Below are positions 56,581 through 64,000 of a DNA stretch of 64,000 bases, piece by piece (positions within the stretch are counted from its first letter, which is position 1; each line of letters begins with the position of its first letter). Position numbers and translations under genes: made by a program. This DNA comes from Stackebrandtia nassauensis DSM 44728 (GTDB lineage: Bacteria > Actinomycetota > Actinomycetes > Mycobacteriales > Micromonosporaceae): assembly GCF_000024545.1 (NCBI RefSeq), contig NC_013947.1:5704001-5768000 (forward strand). Direction: 5' to 3'. The notes beneath the pieces are model-generated. The model worked only from the letters and a program-made list of their open reading frames with translations, did not search any database and was not told where the DNA came from.

Positions 56581-57090
56581 TCAAGTCGCGGGGTTTTCAG
56601 ATGATGAAACATCTGGGTCATTCCCCGCGTTTTCGGATCGCGGTGCCTTGGCTTCGATGGGTGGAAGTCCTTCCGCGGCGCGGGCCTTGGCGATCATCAG
56701 CTGAATCAGTTCGACGGATTCGGGCGACAGCCCGGAGGCGTGGTGGGCGATGGCGCGGACGCGTTCGGCGTTGGCAATCTCCATGACCGCGGCGACTTCG
56801 TTGTCCTGATAGTCGGGGTCGGGGCCGCTGAAGTACTCGGTGGTGACCCCGAAGTAGTCCGCCAGAGCCTGAAGTAGGCGGTAGCTGGGGTCGTCGCGTT
56901 GGTCGCGTCGCAGTAGAGACAGGTAGCCGTGGGAAACCTTGACTCCGGCGTTGGTCAAATCGTCGGCGACCTTCGAGTTCGACACACCCTGGTTGACGAA
57001 CAGGGCGTCCAGGCGGCGCGCGAGCCGCCCCCGCCCTGAATGGGCGTCGTCGTGGTCGCTGTTGCTGGAGTGGTTCCTGGGGTCGTTCAT
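56581..57090 (-). CDS. EspR-like XRE regulator
   Basis: A 169-residue regulator. The helix-turn-helix region (LARRLDALFVNQGVSNSKVADDL and KVSHGYLSLLRRDQRDDPSYRLLQALADYFGV, shown in part) and the following YFSGPD and IAHHASGLSPESVELIQ segments match the mycobacterial regulator EspR. It faces the type IV secretion operon across a 200-bp promoter region and precedes an ImmA-like protease, so it is a likely repressor of transfer. Confidence 0.8.
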   Translation of the reverse strand: MNDPRNHSSNSDHDDAHSGRGRLARRLDALFVNQGVSNSKVADDLTNAGVKVSHGYLSLLRRDQRDDPSYRLLQALADYFGVTTEYFSGPDPDYQDNEVAAVMEIANAERVRAIAHHASGLSPESVELIQLMIAKARAAEGLPPIEAKAPRSENAGNDPDVSSSENPAT

Positions 57091-57237
57091 TCTTCAGTTT
57101 GCCCTGTCTGTCGGCTTGTGCCAGCTAGTATCACCGTTTGCAACGGGAACGTCACCAAATGTCTCAAGTTGATAACGCTCTACGCCTGCGGCGGACATCA
57201 CCGGTTGTCGTCATGTGATTGCGGTCCTAGTGTGGCC

Positions 57238-57269
57238 GGACACTGTCCACCCTTCGACTGTAGTCGAAG
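57238..57269. promoter_or_regulatory. Dyads in promoter region of secretion operon
   Basis: GGACACTGTCC (57238-57248) is a perfect palindrome around C, and CTTCGACTG/TAGTCGAAG (57252-57269) is a near-perfect dyad. They lie 24-55 bp before the pilin-like gene and are candidate binding sites of the divergent EspR-like regulator. The rest of 57091-57237 has no gene. Confidence 0.55.
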
Positions 57270-57292
57270 CTCCTGAGTACGGGAGACCCCAC

Positions 57293-57631
57293 ATGTCCAC
57301 GACAATGCACGTCATCAACGCAAGCTCCGACGCCCTGGCCGCGCTGGCTGGCCTGGCCGATCTCGGCGACATTCCCAATCCGAAACCGAAAGACCCCACG
57401 GGCGGTAGCAAGGGGCTCAACCAGCTCATCAGCTACTCGAAATGGGGCGTACTCATCACCTGCGCGATCTGCGCGGTTGCCTCGGGCGCCTTCATGGCCG
57501 CGGGCAGCATGAGCAACCGGCCCAACGCCGTCGACAAAGGCAAGGTCTCTCTGCTGTGGAGCTTGGCGGGTGTGATCGTGTCGGCGATGGCGATCCCGGT
57601 CGTCAACTCGGTCTTCGGCGCAGCGTCCTAA
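57293..57631 (+). CDS. VirB2/TrbC-like pilin candidate
   Basis: A 112-residue protein with two membrane helices (about 50-72 and 86-108) separated by a short basic loop, the size and topology of type IV secretion pilins. The N-terminal 45 residues are soluble. It is the first gene of the secretion operon, as VirB2-like genes often are. The sequence itself is not strongly conserved, so the call rests on topology and position. Confidence 0.6.
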   Translation: MSTTMHVINASSDALAALAGLADLGDIPNPKPKDPTGGSKGLNQLISYSKWGVLITCAICAVASGAFMAAGSMSNRPNAVDKGKVSLLWSLAGVIVSAMAIPVVNSVFGAAS

Positions 57632-57659
57632 TCGCACTGATGAAATCACGGGAGATGCC

Positions 57660-58379
57660 ATGTCGCAGTCAGAATTCTTCGCCAAGCCCCCGCGCCGCGG
57701 ACGCATTGTCGTAGCCGTCATCACGGGGCTGGTGTTGGTGGCCGCCGGGATAACCGTCGGAGTCATCGTCACCGGAGACGACTCCAGCCAGACCGAAACC
57801 GCATCGCCTGGCTCCTCGGCCAGCCCATCGGCGTCAACCGACGGTGCCGAATCGTCACTGCCGATTGTGGCGGGCGAGGACACCGAAGCCGGTGTCGGCG
57901 TCGGCTATCCGCACAGCAAGGTCGGCGCGGTATCCGCGGCCGTGGAGTTCACCTCGCAGGTGCTTTCCACCCTGGACCCTGACCGGGCGGTTGAAGTCGC
58001 TGAGGTCGCCAACGACCCCGATAACGGGTTCGATCCCGCCGATGCGGCCAACACCGTGACCGCGATGCGCGAACAGATGGGGCTGCCTCCTACCGGGGAC
58101 GTCCCTGAGGGAGCGTCCATCGTGACGGCACCCGTTGCCTACCAGCTGCGTGACGAAACCACCGACAGCATGGTGGTGCTGTTGCTGTGTTACGTCACCA
58201 AAGACACCGGAAGCGGGGAACCTCAGGAAGACGTCGGCGTGTTCACGATGCCGATGGCCTGGAACGGCGACGACTGGAAGTTGGTGCGATCAGACGACGA
58301 CACCGACTACACCGATCTGAACACCACACCGGGTAGCGATGAAGCTCGCGCGAAGGGCTGGATCGGGGTAACCCGATGA
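57660..58379 (+). CDS. VirB8/TcpC-like conjugation protein
   Basis: A 239-residue protein with a single N-terminal membrane helix (about 16-38), a Ser/Pro-rich linker, then an NTF2-like soluble domain (about 85-235, ending in MAWNGDDWKLV). This is the layout of VirB8 and Gram-positive TcpC proteins, which brace the channel outside the membrane. It overlaps the next gene by ATGA. Confidence 0.7.
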   Translation: MSQSEFFAKPPRRGRIVVAVITGLVLVAAGITVGVIVTGDDSSQTETASPGSSASPSASTDGAESSLPIVAGEDTEAGVGVGYPHSKVGAVSAAVEFTSQVLSTLDPDRAVEVAEVANDPDNGFDPADAANTVTAMREQMGLPPTGDVPEGASIVTAPVAYQLRDETTDSMVVLLLCYVTKDTGSGEPQEDVGVFTMPMAWNGDDWKLVRSDDDTDYTDLNTTPGSDEARAKGWIGVTR

Positions 58380-59827
58380 GTGCCTTCTGCAACCCGTTCT
58401 CCACGAACCCCGCCGATATCGCCGAGTGTGTCGCAGAGGGACAGAAAGCCGGCGGGGCGATCGACGCGGCTCTCAATCCCTTCGAAGCCATCTGCCAAGC
58501 GTTCGCCGAGGCCGCGGCCGACATGCTCAAAGAGTTCGCCAAGGCGTTCGCGAAGTTCCCGAACATCGATGTGACCGATCCCGGTGTCACCGACGTCTAT
58601 TCGCTGTCGATGGGTATCGGCATCTTCGCCGCGGTGATCCTCCTGCTGCTCCAAACCGCGCGAACGGCCATCACCCACGAAGGCAAAGCCCTGGCCGAAG
58701 GGCTCGTCGGCGTCGGCAAAGCCGCACTGGCGATGATGCTGACGCTCAGCTTGACGACCGCCGGGCTATTGGCCGCCGACGAACTGACAAAGTGGATCAT
58801 CAAGGAATCCTTCGGCTCGGTGGAGAAGCTGACCAAACGCCTGTCGAGTTTCTTGGTAATCGAGACCGTCGCCAACCTTCCACAAATGCTGCTGATCGCG
58901 CTGCTGGTCATGCTCGTGGTCGTCGTGTTGTGGTGCGAACTGCTGCTGCGCAACGTCGGTATCGCATTGCTCGTAGCCACATCACCGATCGCCGCAGCCG
59001 GAATGGTCAGCGGGAACACGCAACAGTGGTGGTCCAAGACCGTGCGCGCCACGATTCAGCTGATCCTCTTGAAGCCGACGGTGGCCATCATCTTCGCCTT
59101 GGGTTTCTCGCTGGCGGGCAAAGGCAAGTCGATGTCGTCAGTCCTGACCGGCATGCTCATGCTCCTGGTCGCGGCACTGGCCTGGCCGATCCTGGCGAAG
59201 TTCATGACCTGGATGTCGGCCCACTCCGGTGGCGCGGCTGGCATGGGTGCGGTCCTTGGCTTCGCGGCTGGACAGGCAACGATCAAACGGTCCGGTGTTG
59301 CCGGGGCGGCCTCGGGCGCCGAGTTCGGGGCCTCGACCTCGGATCGCACAATGCAGATCGCGGCGACCAGAATGTCGGCCGCCCGCGGCACGGCGGGCGC
59401 GACGAAGGCAGCTGCTGCCGCCGGTGGCCTGGCACCGGTCGTTGCGGCGCTGCAAGCCGCTCAAAAGGGCGCCAACTCGCTGGCGCAGCGGATGGAAACC
59501 ACGGCCGCGCACGCCGGGCTCGACAACGCCAATCCCTATGCGACTCCGGCCGGGCATCCCACCGGACACCCGACGATCCCTGCCGTCGCCGGAGACATCT
59601 CATCAGGACTGCGTTCCACCACCACGACACCGGTTGCTGACCGCGCCGCCTCGGCCGAACCACCGCCGCCACCCATCCCACCAGCGACCACTGACAGGCA
59701 GCACTGGCGCGAGGGCCGCGAACCGGCCTCGGCGTCCACGAACGTGCCGTCACCGCCACCGGTCTCGGCGGTTCACGACCTCCGTGAGCCCAAGCGCTTC
59801 CACGGGCCCCCACCGCCTCGGCGCTGA
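58376..59827 (+). CDS. VirB6/TrbL-like membrane channel protein
   Basis: A 483-residue protein. An N-terminal soluble segment (1-75) precedes six to seven membrane helices up to about residue 300, with the TrbL-like central stretch LVATSPIAAAGMVSGNTQQWWSK. A long Ala/Pro-rich hydrophilic tail follows. VirB6-type proteins form the inner-membrane part of type IV secretion systems. Confidence 0.75.
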   Translation: MSAFCNPFSTNPADIAECVAEGQKAGGAIDAALNPFEAICQAFAEAAADMLKEFAKAFAKFPNIDVTDPGVTDVYSLSMGIGIFAAVILLLLQTARTAITHEGKALAEGLVGVGKAALAMMLTLSLTTAGLLAADELTKWIIKESFGSVEKLTKRLSSFLVIETVANLPQMLLIALLVMLVVVVLWCELLLRNVGIALLVATSPIAAAGMVSGNTQQWWSKTVRATIQLILLKPTVAIIFALGFSLAGKGKSMSSVLTGMLMLLVAALAWPILAKFMTWMSAHSGGAAGMGAVLGFAAGQATIKRSGVAGAASGAEFGASTSDRTMQIAATRMSAARGTAGATKAAAAAGGLAPVVAALQAAQKGANSLAQRMETTAAHAGLDNANPYATPAGHPTGHPTIPAVAGDISSGLRSTTTTPVADRAASAEPPPPPIPPATTDRQHWREGREPASASTNVPSPPPVSAVHDLREPKRFHGPPPPRR

Positions 59828-59875
59828 GACACCTCTCTATCCACTACATAAATCCCTTCAGGATGGTGATACTCC

Positions 59876-61417
59876 ATGTCTACAAACGAGTCCTCGTCGA
59901 AGCCGCGCACCTACTTCGGCTGGCAACCCGAAAAAGTAAACTTCATGTTCGGCCTCAGCGCCAGGCGCACGATCCTATTGGGATCAGCGGCCTTGTTGAC
60001 GGCGTGGCCGTTGGCGGTATCAGCCGTGTCATCGGGCTGGGTGTGCTGGCCCATGGCCATGATCCTGGCCGCCTCGGCGCTGGTGCGCATCGGTGGCCGC
60101 ACCGTCGATGAATGGGCCGCCTCGGCTCTGTCGTACGAGCTGGGGGCATGGCGCAACCTGCACAAATTCGTCGCCGGCCCCTGGCGGCCGACAGGGCGCA
60201 ACGCCCCCGCCTCGGGACAACCAGACCTGCCCGGTGTGCTCGCGCCGCTGGAGATCCTGGAGGCGCCATACCCGGGTTCGGCGATCCCACTGGCGATCGC
60301 GCATCACCGCCTCGACCACACCTACACCGCCGTAGCGAAGGTGCGGTTCTCCGGGATCGGCCTGGCCGACTCCGATCACCGTGTGCGCCGTATCGACGGG
60401 TGGGGAGGTCTGCTGGCCAGTTTGTGCACCGAAGGAAACCCGATCGTGCGGATGCAGGTCTTGCAGCGCACCGTGCCCGAGTCGGGGGCGCAACTACGCA
60501 ACTGGCACCAGGAGCACCTGGCCGATGACGCTCCCGAAGCGGCGGTGGCCATCACCGAGAGTCTGTTGTCGACGGCCACCGTGGCAACGTCCACACGCGA
60601 GACCTACCTGGCGTTCACAATGGATGCCTCGCGCGCTGCCAGCGCGATACGTTCCGCGGGTGGCGGCTCGGCCGGGGCGGCAGTGGTGCTGACACGGCAG
60701 CTGCGGGCCTTGACCCCGCAGATCGCTGCCGCCGATCTCCACCTCGACCAATGGTTGTCGCCGCGCGATCTCGCCGAAGTCATCCGCACCAGCTTCGACC
60801 CCGATTCCACCAGGCCGATGGCCGAGCGTCGCGCCCGCACACCGCGCCAGGGCGACAACGATGGGCTTGGCGTCGGCGCCGATCCGGTGGCGGCGGGACC
60901 GCTGTTCGCCGACGCTGGAAGGGGCGTGTACCGCCACGACGGCGCCACCTCGGTGACGTACTGGGTGGCGCAATGGCCCAGGAGCGAAGTCCACCCCACC
61001 GTCCTGGGGCCGCTGCTAGCCGAAGGTGTCCATCGCCGGTCGATGTCGATGCACTACGAGCCGCTGGCGCCCCGAGCCGCGGAGCGAGAAGTGATGCGGG
61101 AACGCACCAGCCGGTCGGTGGCCGTGCGGATGCGCCAACGCACCGGGCAAGTCGTTCCCGAGCATGAGCGAGCGGCACTGGCTCGCGCCGAAGCCCAAGA
61201 CTCCGAACGAGCCGCCGGGCATGGCCTGGTGCGGGCCACCGGCTACATCACCGTCACCGTCACCGACCCCAGCGACCTGGATGACGCCTGCGCGGCAGTC
61301 GAAGCCGACGCGGCCAGCGCCCGGGTGGAACTGCACCGCATGTGGTTCGCCGCCGACATCGGCTTCAGCTGCTCGGTTCTGCCCCTGGGCTACGGCATCC
61401 CGAAGAAACGCTGGTAA
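59876..61417 (+). CDS. SCO6880-family conjugation protein
   Basis: A 513-residue protein of the SCO6880 family, universal in actinobacterial type IV secretion loci. Two N-terminal membrane helices (about 30-70, PrgI/VirB3-like) precede a large cytoplasmic region that resembles the N-terminal part of VirB4. It probably works with the VirB4-like ATPase encoded 14 bp downstream, the two together replacing a VirB3-VirB4 pair. Confidence 0.82.
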   Translation: MSTNESSSKPRTYFGWQPEKVNFMFGLSARRTILLGSAALLTAWPLAVSAVSSGWVCWPMAMILAASALVRIGGRTVDEWAASALSYELGAWRNLHKFVAGPWRPTGRNAPASGQPDLPGVLAPLEILEAPYPGSAIPLAIAHHRLDHTYTAVAKVRFSGIGLADSDHRVRRIDGWGGLLASLCTEGNPIVRMQVLQRTVPESGAQLRNWHQEHLADDAPEAAVAITESLLSTATVATSTRETYLAFTMDASRAASAIRSAGGGSAGAAVVLTRQLRALTPQIAAADLHLDQWLSPRDLAEVIRTSFDPDSTRPMAERRARTPRQGDNDGLGVGADPVAAGPLFADAGRGVYRHDGATSVTYWVAQWPRSEVHPTVLGPLLAEGVHRRSMSMHYEPLAPRAAEREVMRERTSRSVAVRMRQRTGQVVPEHERAALARAEAQDSERAAGHGLVRATGYITVTVTDPSDLDDACAAVEADAASARVELHRMWFAADIGFSCSVLPLGYGIPKKRW

Positions 61418-61431
61418 CGAGGAGTCCCACC

Positions 61432-62979
61432 ATGACACTGATCAAACCCACACCCGGCAAGAAACCCACCAAACCCGGACGGCCCGAAAAGGCCGCGCCG
61501 CTGCCACAAGCCGATCTCGCCGATCTCCTGGGACTGAGCACCGCTGCGGCTTCCACGAAAGAACTGGTGCCGCAACAGAACGACCGGGACCGCCCCAAGG
61601 CCCCGTCGATGCCTGTTCCACCGCGTCGCGGCTACGCCCGCCCGTTCTGCGGTCGAGCACCGCTGCCTCCGGCTGTGCCTGTGGTCCGGGGCTCGACCGG
61701 CCAGCTCTCGGGCCTCTACCCATTCCTTTATGGCCACTCACTGCCTCCGGTTGGCGTCTACATGGGAATCGACTGCCTGTCGGGAGCGGCGTTCAGCTGC
61801 CATCCGATCGAATGGCTGCACCACGGCCTTGTCACGAACCCGAACATTCTGGTGACCGGTGTTCCCGGCGCCGGCAAATCCGCCACCGTCAAAGCCCTCG
61901 CCTTGCGATTGATGGCCTACGGCGTCAAGACGTTCGTTCTCGGCGACCTGAAGAACGAATACGCCGCACTGGCCCGAACCTTGGGCGTGGAACCGGTGGA
62001 GCTGGGCCCGGGACTTCCCGGTCGCGTCAACCCTCTCGACTCCGGCCCGTTGGGTCGAAACCTGCCGCCCGCGGGCCCGCAACTGGATGAGCGACTGGCC
62101 GAGATCCACCGGCGCCGCATCACCTTGCTGTCGTCGCTTGTGGAGATGCGGCTGCACCGCCCACTGACACCCACCGAGGAAGCCGCAGTCTCGCAAGCCA
62201 TCCGCCACGCCGCCGGCATCGCGACAGGCACGACCTATCTGACCGACCCCACCATCCCCGACGTCTGGCGGCTGTTGCGCGACCCGGTCGACGACATGGC
62301 CACCGAGCTACGCACCGCCGGTGCCACCGACCTTCGCGAACGAGTGCGACCCGTGGCCGACGCCATCGGCAACATGATCACCGGCAGCCTCTCGGGATTG
62401 TTCGACGGCCCCACCACCGTGGCCCCCGACTTCACCGCACCGATCCAAACCGTCGACATCTCCCGGCTCGACGGCCGCGGCGACGACACCGTGGCCATGA
62501 TCCTGGCGTGCGTCTCCTCCTGGGGACAAGCCGCCATCGACGACCCGAACGGACCGGTGCGAATGGTCGTGCGCGACGAACTGTGGCGGGCGATGCGCAT
62601 CCCCGCCATGGTGAAGAAACTCGACGCCGACCTACGGCTGTCGCGCTCCCAAGGCACGATCCAGATGTTGTGCAGCCATCGGCTATCCGACTTCGAAGCC
62701 GTCGGATCGGCCGGATCCGCTGAGGTCGCCATCGCCAAATCTTTGATCGGCTCGTGTGACGTGCGAGTGTGCCTGGCCCAAGACACCGCGCCCCTGAACA
62801 TCACGCGCGAAGTCATCGGACTGACCGACACCGAAGCGGCCCACATCGCCAGCTGGGGCGCCGAACAACGCGGACGCGCCCTGTGGAAAGTCGGCCGTAC
62901 CAGCTCCAGCATCGTCCACACAGTTCTGTCTCCTGTCGAGTTGGAACTGTTCTGGACCAACGAACGCATGACCGTCTAG
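61432..62979 (+). CDS. VirB4-like conjugation ATPase
   Basis: A 515-residue ATPase from ATG 61432 with an ACGAGGAG ribosome site. Walker A is NILVTGVPGAGKSATVKAL near 137-155; Walker B lies in VRMVVRDELWRAM near 377; the following SQGTIQMLCSHRLSDFE segment is the VirB4/TraC-type sensor. It powers assembly of the channel. The N-terminal domain of classical VirB4 is missing here and is likely supplied by the SCO6880 protein. Confidence 0.88.
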   Translation: MTLIKPTPGKKPTKPGRPEKAAPLPQADLADLLGLSTAAASTKELVPQQNDRDRPKAPSMPVPPRRGYARPFCGRAPLPPAVPVVRGSTGQLSGLYPFLYGHSLPPVGVYMGIDCLSGAAFSCHPIEWLHHGLVTNPNILVTGVPGAGKSATVKALALRLMAYGVKTFVLGDLKNEYAALARTLGVEPVELGPGLPGRVNPLDSGPLGRNLPPAGPQLDERLAEIHRRRITLLSSLVEMRLHRPLTPTEEAAVSQAIRHAAGIATGTTYLTDPTIPDVWRLLRDPVDDMATELRTAGATDLRERVRPVADAIGNMITGSLSGLFDGPTTVAPDFTAPIQTVDISRLDGRGDDTVAMILACVSSWGQAAIDDPNGPVRMVVRDELWRAMRIPAMVKKLDADLRLSRSQGTIQMLCSHRLSDFEAVGSAGSAEVAIAKSLIGSCDVRVCLAQDTAPLNITREVIGLTDTEAAHIASWGAEQRGRALWKVGRTSSSIVHTVLSPVELELFWTNERMTV

Positions 62980-62987
62980 GGGCCTCG

Positions 62988-64000
62988 ATGTCCGATCACA
63001 CCACCGTCACCCGGCCGCTGTTGTCGACACCGGCCGAATACGCCATGGCCCTCCTCTTGGCCGCGATCGCGATCACGACCGCATGGGTGTGGAGCGCGGG
63101 CCAACTGGCAGCGATCACCACGTCGTGGTCGTGGCTGCACGTCGGCATCGGCGACGCCTTCACCACCGCCTTGCAGCTGCCCCGGCATCTGGAGGATCCG
63201 AGATTGGCCTGGCCAATTACAGCGCGAGGGCAGTTGCCGGGGCCGGTCGGCATGTACGCCGCCTTCGTCCTGGCCGGTATCGGGTACGCCGTCCTCGGCG
63301 CTGTCGTCGTGCGGTGGATGGCCGGTCGGCGACGGCGTCGCGGGTTCGCGTCCCGAACCGACCTCGCCAAGTCCCTGACGCCGTCGGCGGCCCGAGCCCG
63401 CGCCGCCCGGCTTCGCCCCGAACTGGGCCACAAGCCCTCGGTCAGGGACGTGTCGGTGGATCTGGGAACCGCAGTCGGGACCGGCCAGAAGCTGGCCGCG
63501 CCGATCGATTCCTCCGTACTCGTCCTGGCCGCCCCGCGGGTCGGCAAGACGTCGCAGCTGATCATTCCCTGGCTGGCGGACTGGCCGGGCCCGGCACTGG
63601 CGACGTCGGTGCGCCGCGACGTCGCCGACAACACCTACCAATTGCGGCAGCGCACCGGGCCGGTGGCCGTTCTCGACTTGACCGGCACCTCGTGGCCCGA
63701 TCTCTTGGCGTGGTCGCCGTTGGACGGCTGCCAGGGATTCGACAAGGCCAGGCAGCGCGCTGACGTCATGATCTCCATCGGCAAGTCCGAATCCTCTGAC
63801 TCGACCAATGCGGGCTTCTTCGGGCTGACCGCGACCAACTTGATGGCCGGCTGGCTGCACGCCGCGGCCATCAGCGACGCCACGATGAGCGACGTCCTTC
63901 GCTGGTCCCTCAACGAACGCGACGACACACCGGTGAGGATCCTGGCCGACGCCGGAACCAACGCCGCCGACGGCATCGCCGACCTGTTGGACGACATCTA
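62988..64000 (+). CDS. VirD4/TraG-type coupling protein (partial)
   Basis: The first 337 residues of a coupling ATPase; the gene runs off the right edge of the window. Two membrane helices at about 18-40 and 88-110 anchor the protein. The nucleotide-binding loop is LVLAAPRVGKTSQLIIPWL near 178-196. The segment VAVLDLTGTSWPDLLAWSPLDGCQ-like follows, as in TraG/VirD4 proteins. It links the TraA-DNA complex to the secretion channel. It follows the VirB4-like gene by 8 bp. Confidence 0.88.
   Translation, partial: MSDHTTVTRPLLSTPAEYAMALLLAAIAITTAWVWSAGQLAAITTSWSWLHVGIGDAFTTALQLPRHLEDPRLAWPITARGQLPGPVGMYAAFVLAGIGYAVLGAVVVRWMAGRRRRRGFASRTDLAKSLTPSAARARAARLRPELGHKPSVRDVSVDLGTAVGTGQKLAAPIDSSVLVLAAPRVGKTSQLIIPWLADWPGPALATSVRRDVADNTYQLRQRTGPVAVLDLTGTSWPDLLAWSPLDGCQGFDKARQRADVMISIGKSESSDSTNAGFFGLTATNLMAGWLHAAAISDATMSDVLRWSLNERDDTPVRILADAGTNAADGIADLLDDI

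Overview
The window is high-GC DNA from an actinomycete. Several independent signs point there: a mycothione reductase, DUF397 and XRE/DUF5753 regulator pairs, a DUF4192 protein, an EspR-like regulator, an SCO6880-type conjugation protein and an FxLD-class lanthipeptide system. No 16S or other species marker is present, so genus is not claimed. Most of the window is one integrated mobile element: an integrative conjugative element (ICE), or an integrated conjugative plasmid.

Layout. Positions 1-1056 look like host flank: the end of a probable methyltransferase and a DUF1232 membrane protein. At 1057-1098 lies only the 3' half of a tRNA-Pro gene, next to an intact tyrosine recombinase, which fits the left end of an element inserted into that tRNA. 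The right end is not in the window. From 2.9 to 21.5 kb there is a dense metal and metalloid resistance island. It holds a mercury block (CmtR-like sensor, MerF-like protein, MerA, MerR, two MerB-type lyases), a second MerR operon with a MerT/MerF-like protein, and an arsenic block (Acr3, ArsC, ArsR-ArsC fusion, ArsO-like flavoproteins, ArsR-ArsM fusion, MFS efflux, mycothione reductase). A CDF metal exporter with its own CmtR-like sensor closes the island. Most units have a recognisable operator between divergent genes.

From 23.4 to 40 kb comes the DNA-processing module: a 1.6-kb-codon MobF relaxase/helicase (TraA), an AT-richer candidate oriT, and four leftward operons (ssb-like; ssb-DUF4192; comM-dprA; parB-like-DUF2958). 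Each of these operons starts behind a 150-180 nt structured leader with shared features and ends at a strong hairpin. Four DnaA-box-like 9-mers sit beside them. The gene content and the orientation toward the candidate oriT resemble the 'leading region' of conjugative plasmids, whose folded single-stranded promoters switch on ssb and parB-like genes in the recipient. This is the most interesting hypothesis in the window.

From 40.9 to 43.2 kb is a run of small rightward genes with a LuxR-type regulator. From 43.3 to 48.9 kb is a compact class I lanthipeptide cluster of the FxLD type: methyltransferase, 54-residue precursor, LanB, LanC. It runs straight into a four-gene tail containing an SCP1.201/DddA-like deaminase and a small acidic protein that could be its immunity partner. 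From 50.4 to 54.7 kb are regulators, a DUF1173 protein and a membrane-protein gene broken by an in-frame TGA. From 54.9 kb to the end is the type IV secretion operon (M23 hydrolase, ImmA-like protease and EspR-like repressor on one strand; pilin-like, VirB8-like, VirB6-like, SCO6880, VirB4 and VirD4 on the other). The VirD4 gene is cut by the window edge.

Taken together, the recombinase moves the element, TraA plus the secretion genes transfer it, the leading-region operons probably protect and establish the incoming strand, the XRE/ImmA pair probably controls induction, and the resistance island and lanthipeptide-deaminase cluster are cargo.
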